The notes: generated by a model from the letters alone, not told the origin. Positions 50,585 to 59,999 are shown, counted from the first letter of the stretch. The stretch is DNA of 64,000 nt from Abiotrophia sp. HMSC24B09 (GCF_001815865.1 NZ_KV822213.1:73157-137156), one strand, 5' to 3'. Program-made: numbers and translations.

Positions 50585-51090
50585 AAACCACCAGCAATGC
50601 TGGTGGTTCCGGAGAGCTTATAGCGAGGTAAGAAAAATAACCTCCCAATTGGTAAACTTAGTGTAGGTTTCCCGACCACACCAAAAGAACCATGGAGGTA
50701 TCCTTACGAAAAAGGACAATATACACAAGTCGGAAATGTAAGTATCCTATCGTGTTCGCGCCCCAATATCGATGTCAAAACATATATGGGAAGTACAAGG
50801 CAACGATTGGCAGAATTATTCGTGAATTATGCGAGCGCAAGGGCGTCAATATCTATGAAACAAATGTCTGCAAAGACCGCATTGAAGTTTGCAAGGTTTA
50901 TGGGGTATCTGAAAGGAAAAAATAGTCTCATGATATTTGATCGATAGGCAAATTTAAAGTGACGTTATGGGAACCGTAAGTTTTGGTGTCGAGGCTACTT
51001 CGTAGATACAGTAGGCCTTTAGACCGTGGCCGGTAGCAGAGGCTTCCAGTCGCAAAGCAAACCGCCTGTTACAAGGGTCGGTTTTGATTG
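50585..51090 (+). mobile_element. Decayed IS200/IS605-type insertion sequence
   Basis: The left end has a perfect hairpin, ACCACCAGC-AAT-GCTGGTGGT (about 50586-50606), typical of IS200 ends, followed by GAGGT..ACCTC. A broken tnpA lies at 50692-51022. On the right AAACCG..CGGTTT (about 51059-51082) fits an end hairpin. Exact borders are uncertain. Confidence 0.75.
50692..51022 (+). pseudogene. tnpA: IS200-type Y1 transposase remnant
   Basis: The first part (50692-50925) reads CKYPIVFAPQYR and GRIIRELCERKGVNIYE, clear IS200 TnpA sequence. The HxH metal site that should follow CKD is gone: the frame reads CKDRIEV, with about 15 codons missing and a frameshift. The next frame continues YLKGKNSLMIFDR, stop, ANLK, stop, then RYGNRKFWCRGYFVDTVGL, stop. 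With a lost HUH site, a frameshift and two internal stops, it cannot transpose. Confidence 0.85.
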
Positions 51091-51275
51091 TGGTTAACCC
51101 GAAGTGCTATAAGAATATTGTGACTTTGAGTGGAGCTCAAGCTAAATCCAGCATTGGCTTTAGTCTCTATATCTTGATGAACTGTCTCCCAGCTAGTAGA
51201 ATGAAGGTAACAATTTTGTGTGTCAATCATCCTAGAACCCACAAAAGGTAGTTTAAGATAAGAAGGAGAATGAAT

Positions 51276-51812
51276 ATGACTTATAATATTGAATTAGTCT
51301 CTTTTGATGAAGACAAATTGCGAGCCGTTTGGGAGTTGGGATTTCGTGATGCGGAACCTGAGTGGGCGCGTTGGGATGCACCTTATTTTCAAGAATATCA
51401 AGCATATGAGAGTTTTGAAGACTTTGCCTCTAGTGGCGTGGCAGCTTTTCTCTTAAGTGAAGGTGTGCGTTGTATCCAAGTAGAAGGCCAACCAGTGGGA
51501 ATGGTCTCCCGAATTTGGGAAGATCGACGAACTCGTTGGATGGAAGTAGGAATTGTCATTTATGATGCCAATCGTTGGAACGCTGGTGTGGGACGGAAGG
51601 CTTTGGCGAAGTGGACGACCGATACTTTCGATTGTTTTACTGAATTAGAACATTTGGGCCTAACAACTTGGAGCGGAAATGTCCGTATGATGAGTTGCGC
51701 CCACGGTCTCGGTTGGCAACAAGAAGCCTGTATTCGTCGAGTCCGCTACTGGCAGGGGACCTACTATGATAGCGTCAAGTATGGAGTCCTCAGAGAAGAA
51801 TGGGGAAAATAA
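51276..51812 (+). CDS. GNAT family N-acetyltransferase
   Basis: The 178-residue protein is of RimJ/RimL type, with VEVGIVIYDANRWNAGVGRKAL-like core (WNAGVGRKAL forms the acetyl-CoA loop), LTTWSGNVRMMSCAHGLGW and a late YWQGTYYDSVKYG. I chose ATG 51276 because AAGGAG is 7 bp upstream; ATG 51270 is too close. The substrate is unknown. It stands alone after the IS remnant. Confidence 0.85.
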   Translation: MTYNIELVSFDEDKLRAVWELGFRDAEPEWARWDAPYFQEYQAYESFEDFASSGVAAFLLSEGVRCIQVEGQPVGMVSRIWEDRRTRWMEVGIVIYDANRWNAGVGRKALAKWTTDTFDCFTELEHLGLTTWSGNVRMMSCAHGLGWQQEACIRRVRYWQGTYYDSVKYGVLREEWGK

Positions 51813-52008
51813 TAGATGAGAACTCACTGAGCGCTTGGTTTGTTGGGTTCTCTTGCTTTCAGTCATCGAGGATGGATGCGGGTAGATTCGTATTTCTTGT
51901 GCCCCATGAGCATGAGTAGTGAAATTAAACTATCCACTTTCCAATATGAAATATTTTTTTGAAGTGACTGATGGCCCCCCAAAAATGAAGCAGAAAGGTA
52001 GAGTGCAG

Positions 52009-52596
52009 ATGAAAATTAAAGATATAGCACGTGACTATAATTTGGACAAAGAGGCCTTTGAGGCCTTCCTTCAAGACCAAGGAATCGCAGTGAAGTTTTC
52101 TCTGACCGGTGCCTATCTAGAAGACAGTGTGGACCTAGTTCATTTGCTAGACCAATTTCAGAACTATTTAGCTGACCAAGATGAGGAATTTGCTGAACAA
52201 CTTGCCCAACAAAAAGAACGGGAGCAAGGAATTGCTAATATTGTAGTGACTACGGGACAGGGATTTGATGGCTATAGTATCACGCATTATGGTGGGCCTG
52301 TGGCTAGTGATTTGGCACATTCTATCGCGCGTGGTGTGGATGGAGGTCGTGGAGACAATGCCTTAGGTGACCCGGCCCAAAGTTTAGTAGATGTTATGGC
52401 AGAAGGGCGTATCCTGACTTTGGCCCATCTCAAGGAACAAGCCTATGATCTTGGCTGTAATGCCATTATCAACCTTAAATTTGATTATGTGACCTTAGAA
52501 CCTGAAACAGTCAATACTCAAGGAGCTACAAGCTATCTTCCTTATGTATTCTGTGTTACCGCTCTAGGTACAGCAGTCTACGCGGAGGAAGTCTAA
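52009..52596 (+). CDS. YbjQ-like (UPF0145) protein with extra N-terminal helical domain
   Basis: The 195-residue protein has an N-terminal segment (about 1-60; IKDIARDYNLDKEAFEAFL) that resembles the small IF2-N-type helical domain. A YbjQ-like domain follows, with VVTTGQGFDGYSI, YGGPV, AYDLGCNAIINLKFDY and CVTALGTAV. The function of YbjQ proteins is unsettled. ATG 52009 has GAAAGGT upstream; an upstream ATG at 51919 gives an atypical 30-residue extension. A terminator follows. Confidence 0.75.
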   Translation: MKIKDIARDYNLDKEAFEAFLQDQGIAVKFSLTGAYLEDSVDLVHLLDQFQNYLADQDEEFAEQLAQQKEREQGIANIVVTTGQGFDGYSITHYGGPVASDLAHSIARGVDGGRGDNALGDPAQSLVDVMAEGRILTLAHLKEQAYDLGCNAIINLKFDYVTLEPETVNTQGATSYLPYVFCVTALGTAVYAEEV

Positions 52597-52629
52597 TCAG
52601 CTAAGACCATCATTTCAGACGCTAAATCA

Positions 52630-52663
52630 ACCCACTGAGCCTTACGGTTTAGTGGGTATTTTT
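52630..52663 (+). terminator. Terminator after YbjQ-like gene
   Basis: ACCCACTGAGCC pairs with GGTTTAGTGGGT (G-T pairs) across TTAC, then ATTTTT. Confidence 0.85.
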
Positions 52664-52697
52664 GCATTAAGATAGTAAATTTAGGTAAACCTCAAAG

Positions 52698-52743
52698 AAT
52701 AGGACCTAAGTCCTATTCGCTGAGCCCCGTCATATGGTATAAT
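52698..52743 (+). promoter_or_regulatory. lemA promoter with upstream palindrome
   Basis: TGG-TATAAT (52735-52743) is an extended -10. AATAGGAC-CTAA-GTCCTATT (52698-52717) is a perfect 8+8 palindrome reaching the -35 area, so it may bind an unknown regulator. Confidence 0.55.
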
Positions 52744-52794
52744 CATCTTGTCCTTGAAATGAGAACTTGATTCAGAGGACAGGAGGATCATAAT

Positions 52795-53361
52795 ATGAAA
52801 AAAACGTGGTTATTTGTGATTGCTGTTCTGGCAGTCATCGCCTTTGCCTTAGGTGGTACCTATAATAGCCTGGTATCATCGCAAAATGCAGTTACTCAAG
52901 CCCAGGCGGACGTGCAAGTTGATTTGCAACGCCGCTATGACTTAATTCCTAACGTAGTCAATAGCGTGAAGGGCTATATGAGTCATGAATCAGAAATCTT
53001 CGAGAAAATAGCAGAAGCCCGTTCTAAGATTGGTTCTGGTAATGCGTCAGAAGCCGAGCAAGGCCAGTCTGACTTATCATCAGCTGTGTCCCGTTTATTG
53101 GTTTTAACAGAGAATTATCCAGATTTGAAGGCCAATCAACAGGTAGAAAATCTTATTACTGAATTGGAAGGCACTGAAAACCGTATCAAGACCTCCCGTG
53201 GCGTTTTCAACGAAGTAGCGACCAAGTACAATACTAAGGTTCGCTCCTTCCCAACTAACTTGGTAGCGGGAATCTTCGGTTTCCAACCGGTGAACTTGTA
53301 TCAAGCAAGTAGTGATGCGCAAGTAGCACCGACAGTAGATTTGAATTCTTCTAGCCGTTAA
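52795..53361 (+). CDS. LemA family protein
   Basis: The 188-residue protein has an N-terminal helix (about 4-24) and a LemA helical domain: YNSLV, QVDLQRRYDLIPNVVNSVKGY, LTENYPDLKANQ, FNEVATKYN and FPTNLVAGIFGF. LemA proteins are membrane-anchored with an outside N-terminus, and their role is unknown. It pairs with the TPM-domain gene 32 bp downstream, a common LemA partner. Confidence 0.94.
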   Translation: MKKTWLFVIAVLAVIAFALGGTYNSLVSSQNAVTQAQADVQVDLQRRYDLIPNVVNSVKGYMSHESEIFEKIAEARSKIGSGNASEAEQGQSDLSSAVSRLLVLTENYPDLKANQQVENLITELEGTENRIKTSRGVFNEVATKYNTKVRSFPTNLVAGIFGFQPVNLYQASSDAQVAPTVDLNSSSR

Positions 53362-53393
53362 GGCGACAGTAAGTCCTATGAGGAGGCATGACC

Positions 53394-54260
53394 ATGAAAA
53401 CTAAAAAATGGCGAGGATTCCTACTCTTATTAGGCTGTGTCTTCTTGTTTATGGTGGGCTGTGGCGCTAAGACTAACAACTTACCTGATAAACCAGAGCG
53501 GTCGGTTGTAGATGAGGCTAAGGTCTTGTCTCAGGATACTTTAGCCTATATTGACCAGGTCAACCGACAACTGGCTCAGACCTCAGAGCAGTATCAAATT
53601 GGGGTTTATCTGCCAGCTGATCTCAAAGGTTTCAGTATTGAAGAGCTAGCCAACAAGGTAGCTAAAAAATGGCAAGTGGGTTTCTCTGGTACTAACAATG
53701 GAATATTGTTGGTGGTTGCGCCTAATGACCGCAAGATGCGGATTGAGACCTCAAATAAGGCGGCTGAAGCCTTACCCGATGTGGCGGCCAAACGAATCTT
53801 GGATTCTGCCAAGAGTGAACTTAAAGCTAAGGATTACGATCGAGCAGTGCGTCTGCAGATACAGGGGATTATCCAGTATCTAGGATTGTCGGATAGCCAA
53901 CTGACCCAACTTGGGGTGACTAACTCGGCACGTGCTGAGCATGAGACAGCCTTGCGCTGGTCTAAGAGCCCTTGGCGTTTTGTTGCCAGTGCTTGGCCGC
54001 TCTTTGTTATTTTGCCTTTTGGTATACCACTCGGTATTCGCCTCTTACGGCGTCGCCGTGGCGCCTTCCGTTGGTCCGATGACGATGATGATTTCTTCGA
54101 CGGATTCTGGGGTAGCGGCGGTAGTGGCGGCATCCTAGGCGGTTGGTGGAGCTCTGATAGTTCCGGCTCTGGCTCCGGTTCAAGTGGTAGTTCAAGTGGC
54201 AGTTCCGGCGGTTGGGGCGGTGGCGGCTTCGGCGGCGGCGGTGCTTCCAGTGGCTGGTAA
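53394..54260 (+). CDS. TPM domain (YgcG-like) membrane protein
   Basis: The 288-residue protein has an N-terminal signal ending LFMVGC, a possible lipobox with Met at -3, then a TPM/DUF477 domain (about 35-165; VVDEAKVLSQDT, NNGILLVVAPNDRKMRIE). A helix follows (about 190-210), then a Gly/Ser tail ending GGGGFGGGGASSGW. This layout is typical of LemA partners. ATG 53394 has GAGGAGG 8 bp upstream; ATG 53388 is too close. Confidence 0.9.
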   Translation: MKTKKWRGFLLLLGCVFLFMVGCGAKTNNLPDKPERSVVDEAKVLSQDTLAYIDQVNRQLAQTSEQYQIGVYLPADLKGFSIEELANKVAKKWQVGFSGTNNGILLVVAPNDRKMRIETSNKAAEALPDVAAKRILDSAKSELKAKDYDRAVRLQIQGIIQYLGLSDSQLTQLGVTNSARAEHETALRWSKSPWRFVASAWPLFVILPFGIPLGIRLLRRRRGAFRWSDDDDDFFDGFWGSGGSGGILGGWWSSDSSGSGSGSSGSSSGSSGGWGGGGFGGGGASSGW

Positions 54261-54275
54261 AGTAATCAAATAGCT

Positions 54276-54303
54276 AAGGCTAGGACTCAGTCCTGGCCTT
54301 TTT
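54276..54303 (+). terminator. Terminator after TPM gene
   Basis: AAGGCTAGGA pairs with TCCTGGCCTT across CTCAG, then TTTC. Confidence 0.8.
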
Positions 54304-54367
54304 CGTTTGGCTAGATTGAACCTATCTTCTGTGATATAGTAGGAAAGAAGAGATAAGGAGGATAAGC

Positions 54368-55096
54368 ATGAAATTTCTTATACCGAGTGCCAAGCAGATG
54401 TCAGGCTTGTCTGATGGCAAGTTCGTTGAGTTAGCGCCAGCTAGCCAGGCTGTATTGGCGCAATTAGGTGATTTATCAACTGAAGAATTGGCTAAGTTTT
54501 ATGATATTTCTGACGCTCAAGCTGTAACCGAGACGGAACGCTGGCAGGCTTTGGCGGCAGGAAAAGCGGCGTCATACCCTGCCATGGATTTATACGATGG
54601 CCTAATGTATCGTCAATTCAAGCCGGTGCTTAAGTCAGATAAGGCTCGAGCCTTCGCTAGTCAGCATGTCTTGATTGCCACCGCGCTCTATGGCTTAATT
54701 GTGGCTAATGCCCCGATTGCGCCGCATAGATTAGATTTCATGAAATCTCTCAAGGTTAATGGCAAGCCCCTAAAAGCCTATTGGAAGGCACAGTATGATA
54801 CATCTATAAGCGCCAATCAAGATGAAGTATTGGTTTCCCTTCTATCATCTGAGTTTGAACAAGTATTCAGTCCAGCCCTGCGGCGACTTTTCTTACGGGT
54901 TCAGTTTCTAGAAGAAGTGGATGGCCGACTCAAACGCCATTCGACCATTTCTAAGAAAGGGCGCGGGCAGCTACTAGCTTATTGTATAGAGCATCAAGTC
55001 CAGACTCTAGAAGCACTCCAAGCTGCTAAGTTTGATGGCTACAGCTACCGGGCAGATTTATCCAGTGAACTAGACTGGGTCTACGTTAAAAAATAG
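54368..55096 (+). CDS. yaaA: Peroxide stress protein YaaA
   Basis: The 242-residue UPF0246 protein starts MKFLIPSAKQM and has the blocks LYDGLMYRQF, ALYGLI, HRLDFMKSL, YWKAQ and STISKKGRGQL. In E. coli YaaA lowers free iron during peroxide stress. It is monocistronic with a GGAGGAT ribosome site. Confidence 0.93.
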   Translation: MKFLIPSAKQMSGLSDGKFVELAPASQAVLAQLGDLSTEELAKFYDISDAQAVTETERWQALAAGKAASYPAMDLYDGLMYRQFKPVLKSDKARAFASQHVLIATALYGLIVANAPIAPHRLDFMKSLKVNGKPLKAYWKAQYDTSISANQDEVLVSLLSSEFEQVFSPALRRLFLRVQFLEEVDGRLKRHSTISKKGRGQLLAYCIEHQVQTLEALQAAKFDGYSYRADLSSELDWVYVKK

Positions 55097-55107
55097 AGAA
55101 ATAAAGG

Positions 55108-55138
55108 AATAAGCCAGCCCCTTAGGGGCTGGCTTATT
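55108..55138. terminator. Bidirectional terminator yaaA / CpXC gene
   Basis: AATAAGCCAGCCCC pairs perfectly with GGGGCTGGCTTATT across TTA; T-rich flanks on both strands. Confidence 0.9.
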
Positions 55139-55151
55139 TAGCTAGTATAGG

Positions 55152-55829
55152 CTATTTTTCATTGTCACTAGCAAGCTGGCTTTCAGGTTTCTTACCTTCT
55201 AACAAATCTAGCGCCCAGCGGTAGCCAATATAGTGGAAGTCACCGCGTAAGTCCTCTTCCAAGATTTTGCGGTATTTGCCTTTGACGAAGTCAATGAGCT
55301 TCTGGTGTAAGTCGACCAGGATTTGATCTTGGTCCGTTACATAGAGGATGCGCTCAGCACCTTTGCTAGGATAGTAGTAGCGTGCCTTAACTGGTGTATC
55401 AGGCTTCTCGGTTGCAAAGAGACCATCTGTCAGAATCTTGACTGCTTCAATGATGCGGTCATCATGACCGGATTCCAGAATTTGAATCTTCTCTAGTAAT
55501 TCAGGAACGGTTGTCACCAAGCGCAGTTGGTAGTGGTCTAGGGAGAAGTTGAGGCCTTCCAAGATTTGCTCCAAATCGTCTTCTAGACGATCTTTGTCTT
55601 CCAGATAATGGGGCAAGAGAAAAATCATATAGGCAGCTTGTGGATTATGATAGAGAAATTGATAAGTGAGTTGACGCTCAGCACCACAAGTAGGGCACTC
55701 GAAGCGGAAGAGTTGACCTTCGAAGAGATCAAGCACTAAAGGCGCTTGGGTCTTGCTATTAAGGTGAGTAGGGTAGTCTTTATCTACTTGGGTCTGACAG
55801 ACAGGACAAGTCAGGTGGAGTTCAGGCAT
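55152..55829 (-). CDS. CpXC domain protein
   Basis: The 225-residue protein begins LTCPVCQTQVDKDY and has a second pair FECPTCGAERQLTYQFLYHNP, the CpXC zinc-binding pattern. The rest is helical and acidic. The function is unknown. It has a GGAGGCTTCACC-type ribosome site and runs against its neighbours. Confidence 0.85.
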   Translation of the reverse strand: MPELHLTCPVCQTQVDKDYPTHLNSKTQAPLVLDLFEGQLFRFECPTCGAERQLTYQFLYHNPQAAYMIFLLPHYLEDKDRLEDDLEQILEGLNFSLDHYQLRLVTTVPELLEKIQILESGHDDRIIEAVKILTDGLFATEKPDTPVKARYYYPSKGAERILYVTDQDQILVDLHQKLIDFVKGKYRKILEEDLRGDFHYIGYRWALDLLEGKKPESQLASDNEK

Positions 55830-55992
55830 GGTGAAGCCTCCTTCATCAATCTTTCTTTTATTATATCAAAAAAAAATGCGAAATCTATCTCAAGCTACTT
55901 AGAATAGAAAAAATGTGGTACAATAGGAATGTAAGGGTGCCCGTAAGTCAGTCGCGAGCAACCCATAATGTATGCAGAAAGGGATGGAAGTA

Positions 55993-56538
55993 ATGAACTG
56001 TTTAGTGGTCTATATGTCACGTTATGGCTCGACCAAACGCTATGCTGAGCAAATCGCCAAAGTGCTTAATTGCCGTGTCTGTGCCCATAATGAGGTCACC
56101 GATACACTCCTGGCAGAGAGTCAGATTATGATTCTGGGAACCTGTATTTTGGAAGGGCGTTTAGAAGGTGCTCCTGTTTATCAAGAATGGATAGAGTCTT
56201 GGCCTGACAAGTATTGGATTCTCTACACGGTTGGTCTCTCCAATCCAGACTTAACTAACTTTGATCCTCTCATGGCGGCGGCCTTCAAGCCAGAAGTCTT
56301 GGAGCGCATCACTGAATTCCATTTTCGCGGAACAATTGTCTATAAGCGCCTTGACTTTATGCAACGCTTAGCTAAGCAACTAGAAGATACCAAAGAACAT
56401 TCCCTAGATACAGTCAGTTTGGGTGACGTAGAGCGCTCCATGCTGGAGACATATGGGACCACTTATGATGTAACCGAAGAATCTTCTCTGGAGCCTTTGG
56501 TGGCTCGGGTTCGTGCTATTCAGAAAGGAGCAAAATAA
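55993..56538 (+). CDS. Flavodoxin domain protein (HemG-like)
   Basis: The 181-residue protein has the FMN phosphate loop YMSRYGSTKRYAEQIA and LGTCILEGRLEG, typical of the flavodoxin_5/HemG-like family. It may be an electron carrier. I chose ATG 55993 because AAAGGG lies about 9 bp upstream; two earlier in-frame ATGs are worse. Its stop is directly followed by the rpiA start. Confidence 0.83.
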   Translation: MNCLVVYMSRYGSTKRYAEQIAKVLNCRVCAHNEVTDTLLAESQIMILGTCILEGRLEGAPVYQEWIESWPDKYWILYTVGLSNPDLTNFDPLMAAAFKPEVLERITEFHFRGTIVYKRLDFMQRLAKQLEDTKEHSLDTVSLGDVERSMLETYGTTYDVTEESSLEPLVARVRAIQKGAK

Positions 56539-57252
56539 ATGGTAGATACCAAGGAACTAGTCGGCCGTTATGCCGCTAATTATGTTAAAGACGGTATGGT
56601 GGTCGGTTTAGGGACCGGCTCAACAGCTTATTGGTTTGTTGAAGAATTAGGTGCTCGTATTGCGGATGGCCGCCTCAAACAAATTGTGGGCGTGGCTACT
56701 TCTCGTCGGACAGCGGAACAAGCCCTTAAGTTAGGCATTACCATCATGGATTTAGATCGGGTTAACCATATTGATTTGGTCGTTGACGGGGCGGATGAAG
56801 TGACCCGTGATTTCTATGGCATCAAAGGGGGTGGTGGTGCCCTCTTGCATGAAAAGATTGTGGCTAAGAATGCTAAACGTTCTATCTGGGTTGTAGGTGA
56901 AGACAAGGTTGTCGATACTTTAGGAGCTTTTCCCTTGCCTGTTGAGGTGGTGCAGTTTGGGTCCTGGAATCTTTTCCGTCAATTGATGGCGGCAGGCCTA
57001 GAACCAAGCTTCCGTAAAGTTGGGTCTGATTCGCTCTATATGACAGATTCTGGCAACTACATTATCGACTTAAAGCTAGGCCAAATTTCTTATCCTCACC
57101 AACTAGCCCATGAATTGAAGAATACGGTAGGGGTAGTCGAACATGGCCTCTTCCTAGATGTTTGTGATACTTTCTTGGTGGGACGTGCTGACGGTAGCAT
57201 CCTCCTTTATCAGAAAGATCAATCCGAGCCAATGACAATTGAGGTGGATTAA
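56539..57252 (+). CDS. rpiA: Ribose-5-phosphate isomerase A
   Basis: RpiA interconverts ribose-5-phosphate and ribulose-5-phosphate. The 237-residue protein has VGLGTGSTAYWFVEEL, DGADEV and KGGGGALLHEKIV. It starts on the base after the flavodoxin stop and ends on the base before the phosphorylase gene, so the three are translated together in a nucleoside-to-pentose pathway. Confidence 0.96.
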   Translation: MVDTKELVGRYAANYVKDGMVVGLGTGSTAYWFVEELGARIADGRLKQIVGVATSRRTAEQALKLGITIMDLDRVNHIDLVVDGADEVTRDFYGIKGGGGALLHEKIVAKNAKRSIWVVGEDKVVDTLGAFPLPVEVVQFGSWNLFRQLMAAGLEPSFRKVGSDSLYMTDSGNYIIDLKLGQISYPHQLAHELKNTVGVVEHGLFLDVCDTFLVGRADGSILLYQKDQSEPMTIEVD

Positions 57253-58554
57253 ATGCGGGTAGTAGACCTAATCGAGAAAAAACAAGCAGGCCTGGCCTTG
57301 AGTCAGGAAGAAATCAATTTCCTGATTGCCGGTTATACAGATGGCACAATACCTGATTATCAGATGAGCGCTTTAGCCATGGCTATCTATTTCCAAGGCA
57401 TGACGGAAGAAGAAGCTAGCTACTTGACTATGGCCATGGTCAAGTCAGGGGATGAGATTGATTTATCCGCTATTCATGGTGTCAAAGTCGATAAACACTC
57501 AACTGGTGGCGTGGGCGATACAACTACCCTGGTGCTAGCACCTCTAGTAGCTGCCTGTGGTGTGCCAGTTGCTAAAATGAGTGGTCGTGGCTTGGGCCAT
57601 ACGGGTGGGACCACTGATAAATTAGAGGCCATTCCTGGCTTCTCCGTGACTCTATCACCCCAAGATTTTATTGATCATGTTAATCGCTACAAGATTGCCG
57701 TAGTTGGACAGAGTGGTAACCTGACTCCGGCCGACAAGAAGCTTTATGCCCTGCGGGATGTGACGGGTACCGTCCAATCTATTCCCTTGATTGCTAGCTC
57801 CATTATGAGTAAGAAAATTGCGGCCGGAGCAGATGCCATTGTCTTAGACGTTAAGACAGGCGAAGGGGCCTTCATGAAGACCTTGGCAGATGCGGAAGCT
57901 CTGGCCCATACCATGGTGAAGATTGGACACCAAGTGGGCCGTAAGACTTTGGCGGTTATTTCTGATATGAGCCAGCCATTAGGCTATATGATTGGAAATG
58001 CCTTAGAGGTCAAAGAAGCCATCCAGACCCTTCAAGGCCAAGGACCAGAAGATTTAACAGAACTTTGCTTGGTTTTAGGCGGTCAAATGTTGCTAGCAGC
58101 AAATCGAGTAACTAGCCTAGAAGAAGGAAAAGCCCTCTTGCAAGAACAAATCGATTCTGGTCGTGCCTTGGAAGTCTTCAAGACCTTCCTTGCTAATCAA
58201 GGCGGGGATACGAGAATTGTGGATAAGCTAGACTTGTTACCTCAAGCTCGCTATCACATTCCATTCCTAGCCCAAAGTTCGGGTGTAGTCAGCCAATGGG
58301 TGGCTGATGAAGTTGGGGTAGCCGCTATGATGTTAGGCGCTGGACGTGAGACCAAGGAAGATATTATCGACCCAGCCGTAGGGATTGAACTCTGCGCCAA
58401 GGTCGGTGATCCTATTCAAGAAGGCCAACCACTTGCGATTTTACACAGTAACCGAGAAGATGTGAGCGAGGTCTTGGCTCGCTTGTCTGCTGCCGTTTCG
58501 ATTGCCGACTCCGCTCAGGTGCCAGAATTAATTCGCAAAGTTATTGTGGAGTAA
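57253..58554 (+). CDS. pdp: Pyrimidine-nucleoside phosphorylase
   Basis: The 433-residue enzyme splits uridine, thymidine or deoxyuridine with phosphate. It has [15 protein letters not shown], then [21 protein letters not shown] (given as core [11 protein letters not shown]), and a C-terminal swivelling domain. It feeds ribose-1-phosphate to sugar metabolism alongside rpiA. Confidence 0.94.
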   Translation: MRVVDLIEKKQAGLALSQEEINFLIAGYTDGTIPDYQMSALAMAIYFQGMTEEEASYLTMAMVKSGDEIDLSAIHGVKVDKHSTGGVGDTTTLVLAPLVAACGVPVAKMSGRGLGHTGGTTDKLEAIPGFSVTLSPQDFIDHVNRYKIAVVGQSGNLTPADKKLYALRDVTGTVQSIPLIASSIMSKKIAAGADAIVLDVKTGEGAFMKTLADAEALAHTMVKIGHQVGRKTLAVISDMSQPLGYMIGNALEVKEAIQTLQGQGPEDLTELCLVLGGQMLLAANRVTSLEEGKALLQEQIDSGRALEVFKTFLANQGGDTRIVDKLDLLPQARYHIPFLAQSSGVVSQWVADEVGVAAMMLGAGRETKEDIIDPAVGIELCAKVGDPIQEGQPLAILHSNREDVSEVLARLSAAVSIADSAQVPELIRKVIVE

Positions 58555-58570
58555 GTTTATCAACCAATCA

Positions 58571-58616
58571 AACAGCCCCCATCAGTTGGAAAATCAGCCA
58601 ACGGTGGAGGGCTGTT
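58571..58616 (+). terminator. Long hairpin after the phosphorylase gene
   Basis: AACAGCCC pairs with GGGCTGTT, with inner GTTGG/CCAAC pairing. The T-tract is weak (GAATTATAA), so termination strength is uncertain. Confidence 0.6.
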
Positions 58617-58664
58617 GAATTATAACGAGCTTTTCTAAAAAAGTCTTAACTAGGGTGGTTTTAG

Positions 58665-58693
58665 TTTACTTTTGCAAGTCAGAGTGTTAAACT
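58665..58693 (+). promoter_or_regulatory. Promoter of the secreted-protein gene
   Basis: TTTACT (58665-58670), 17 bp, TAAACT (58688-58693). Confidence 0.5.
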
Positions 58694-58739
58694 GACTGAT
58701 GAATTTGTATGATTTTCGGAAACGAAATGAGGTGACAAA

Positions 58740-59984
58740 ATGTCAATTAAACCAAGAACAATCAAGCCTTTTTCTTATGGGGTGCTAGCCTTAGGCTTAG
58801 CGCTTATACTAGGGAGCGCAGAGGTGGTAGGTGCCCAATCAGATTCTGAGCAAGTAGACTCAACAAGCCAAGTAGAAGGCCTAGCCACCTCGTCTGAGAG
58901 TGCTAGTTCTGTAGCTGAATCCGAAATGGTCTCCACTTCTGCTGAGAGTTTGGCTGAACCACAACTATCCAAACAAGAACTATTGCAGGCCGCCCTTGAT
59001 GCTATGCATGAGTTAAAAACCTACCAGGTACGTTATGGCTTTACCTACGTCAAGGATCGGGCTTATACTGCCCAAGTACAAGCGGTGGGGGACCGTAGTC
59101 GCGGTATTGCTAAGATACAATTAACCTATTATGGCGATAAAGGCGAAGGTCTTAAGTATCAACTAGATTTGATGACTTATGATAATCTCTCTCATGTCTA
59201 TATTAAGCATAGTCAATTATTAGCAAGCATGACTTTCTTCCCTGAATTGTCTTTGACAACGGAGCAGCTCAAGGCCTTAGAAGCCTATGATGACTATTAT
59301 ATCGAACTTAGCAAGGAACAGCTTAAGCAAGTTGGCTTAGATCAAGAAGCTTTCCAGCTGCTTTTCTTAGAGCCTAACCGCAAGAAGTTGAATCAGTTGC
59401 CGGAAGCTAAGATTCATGAGTTCAAAGGGACCGTGATGACCAGTGCAGAGTTGACTGAAATACCGGAGTTTCTCTTTGACCAGACACGTAACTTACATCT
59501 GGATTATCGTCTTAAGATGGAGTGGGAAGCAAGTGACAAAGGCCCTAGTCTAAAACTCAATCCCCATCTGGATTTGGTGGGGAAAGGGGTCGGTTTGGAC
59601 CTTCAAGGGGAAGTATCAGCTAAGATTCGTAAAGGAGAATTTGGCCTCAACCGCATTGCGGATATCGCGACGGGCAAGGTAGATTTTCTTAAGGCAATGC
59701 AATTGAAGACGAGCCCTGTTCTCCAAAAGCTCAAGCGTTTTAGCTTGCGAGTGAATCCTAAGGAACAGAGCTATCGTATGACTCTCTTGGGGGTGGTAGA
59801 AGATACCAACCTTAACCTTTTCAATAATAATCCTGCCTATACACGCTCTTATGACTATGTAGTGGATTATGAGTTGAGCCCTAGTCAGGAACACTTACCA
59901 GATATTACTGAGCTTAAGCGCCTTTCGGCTCAGGAATATCAATCCATATTAAATAAGATATTAAGTCAGACACCAAAAGAGTAG
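58740..59984 (+). CDS. Secreted protein of unknown function with Ser-rich linker
   Basis: The 414-residue protein has a signal peptide (about 1-32, cleavage near VVGA-QS), a Ser/Glu-rich linker (about 33-75) and a domain of about 330 residues rich in alternating strands, e.g. QVRYGFTYVKD, LDYRLKMEWEA, GLDLQGEVSAKI and YDYVVDYELS. No LPXTG or lipobox is seen. The strand pattern hints at a LolA-like or lipoprotein-type beta fold, but I do not recognise the family. It has a GAGGTG ribosome site, and a terminator follows. Confidence 0.75.
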   Translation: MSIKPRTIKPFSYGVLALGLALILGSAEVVGAQSDSEQVDSTSQVEGLATSSESASSVAESEMVSTSAESLAEPQLSKQELLQAALDAMHELKTYQVRYGFTYVKDRAYTAQVQAVGDRSRGIAKIQLTYYGDKGEGLKYQLDLMTYDNLSHVYIKHSQLLASMTFFPELSLTTEQLKALEAYDDYYIELSKEQLKQVGLDQEAFQLLFLEPNRKKLNQLPEAKIHEFKGTVMTSAELTEIPEFLFDQTRNLHLDYRLKMEWEASDKGPSLKLNPHLDLVGKGVGLDLQGEVSAKIRKGEFGLNRIADIATGKVDFLKAMQLKTSPVLQKLKRFSLRVNPKEQSYRMTLLGVVEDTNLNLFNNNPAYTRSYDYVVDYELSPSQEHLPDITELKRLSAQEYQSILNKILSQTPKE

Positions 59985-59999
59985 GATTTCTTTTATGGC

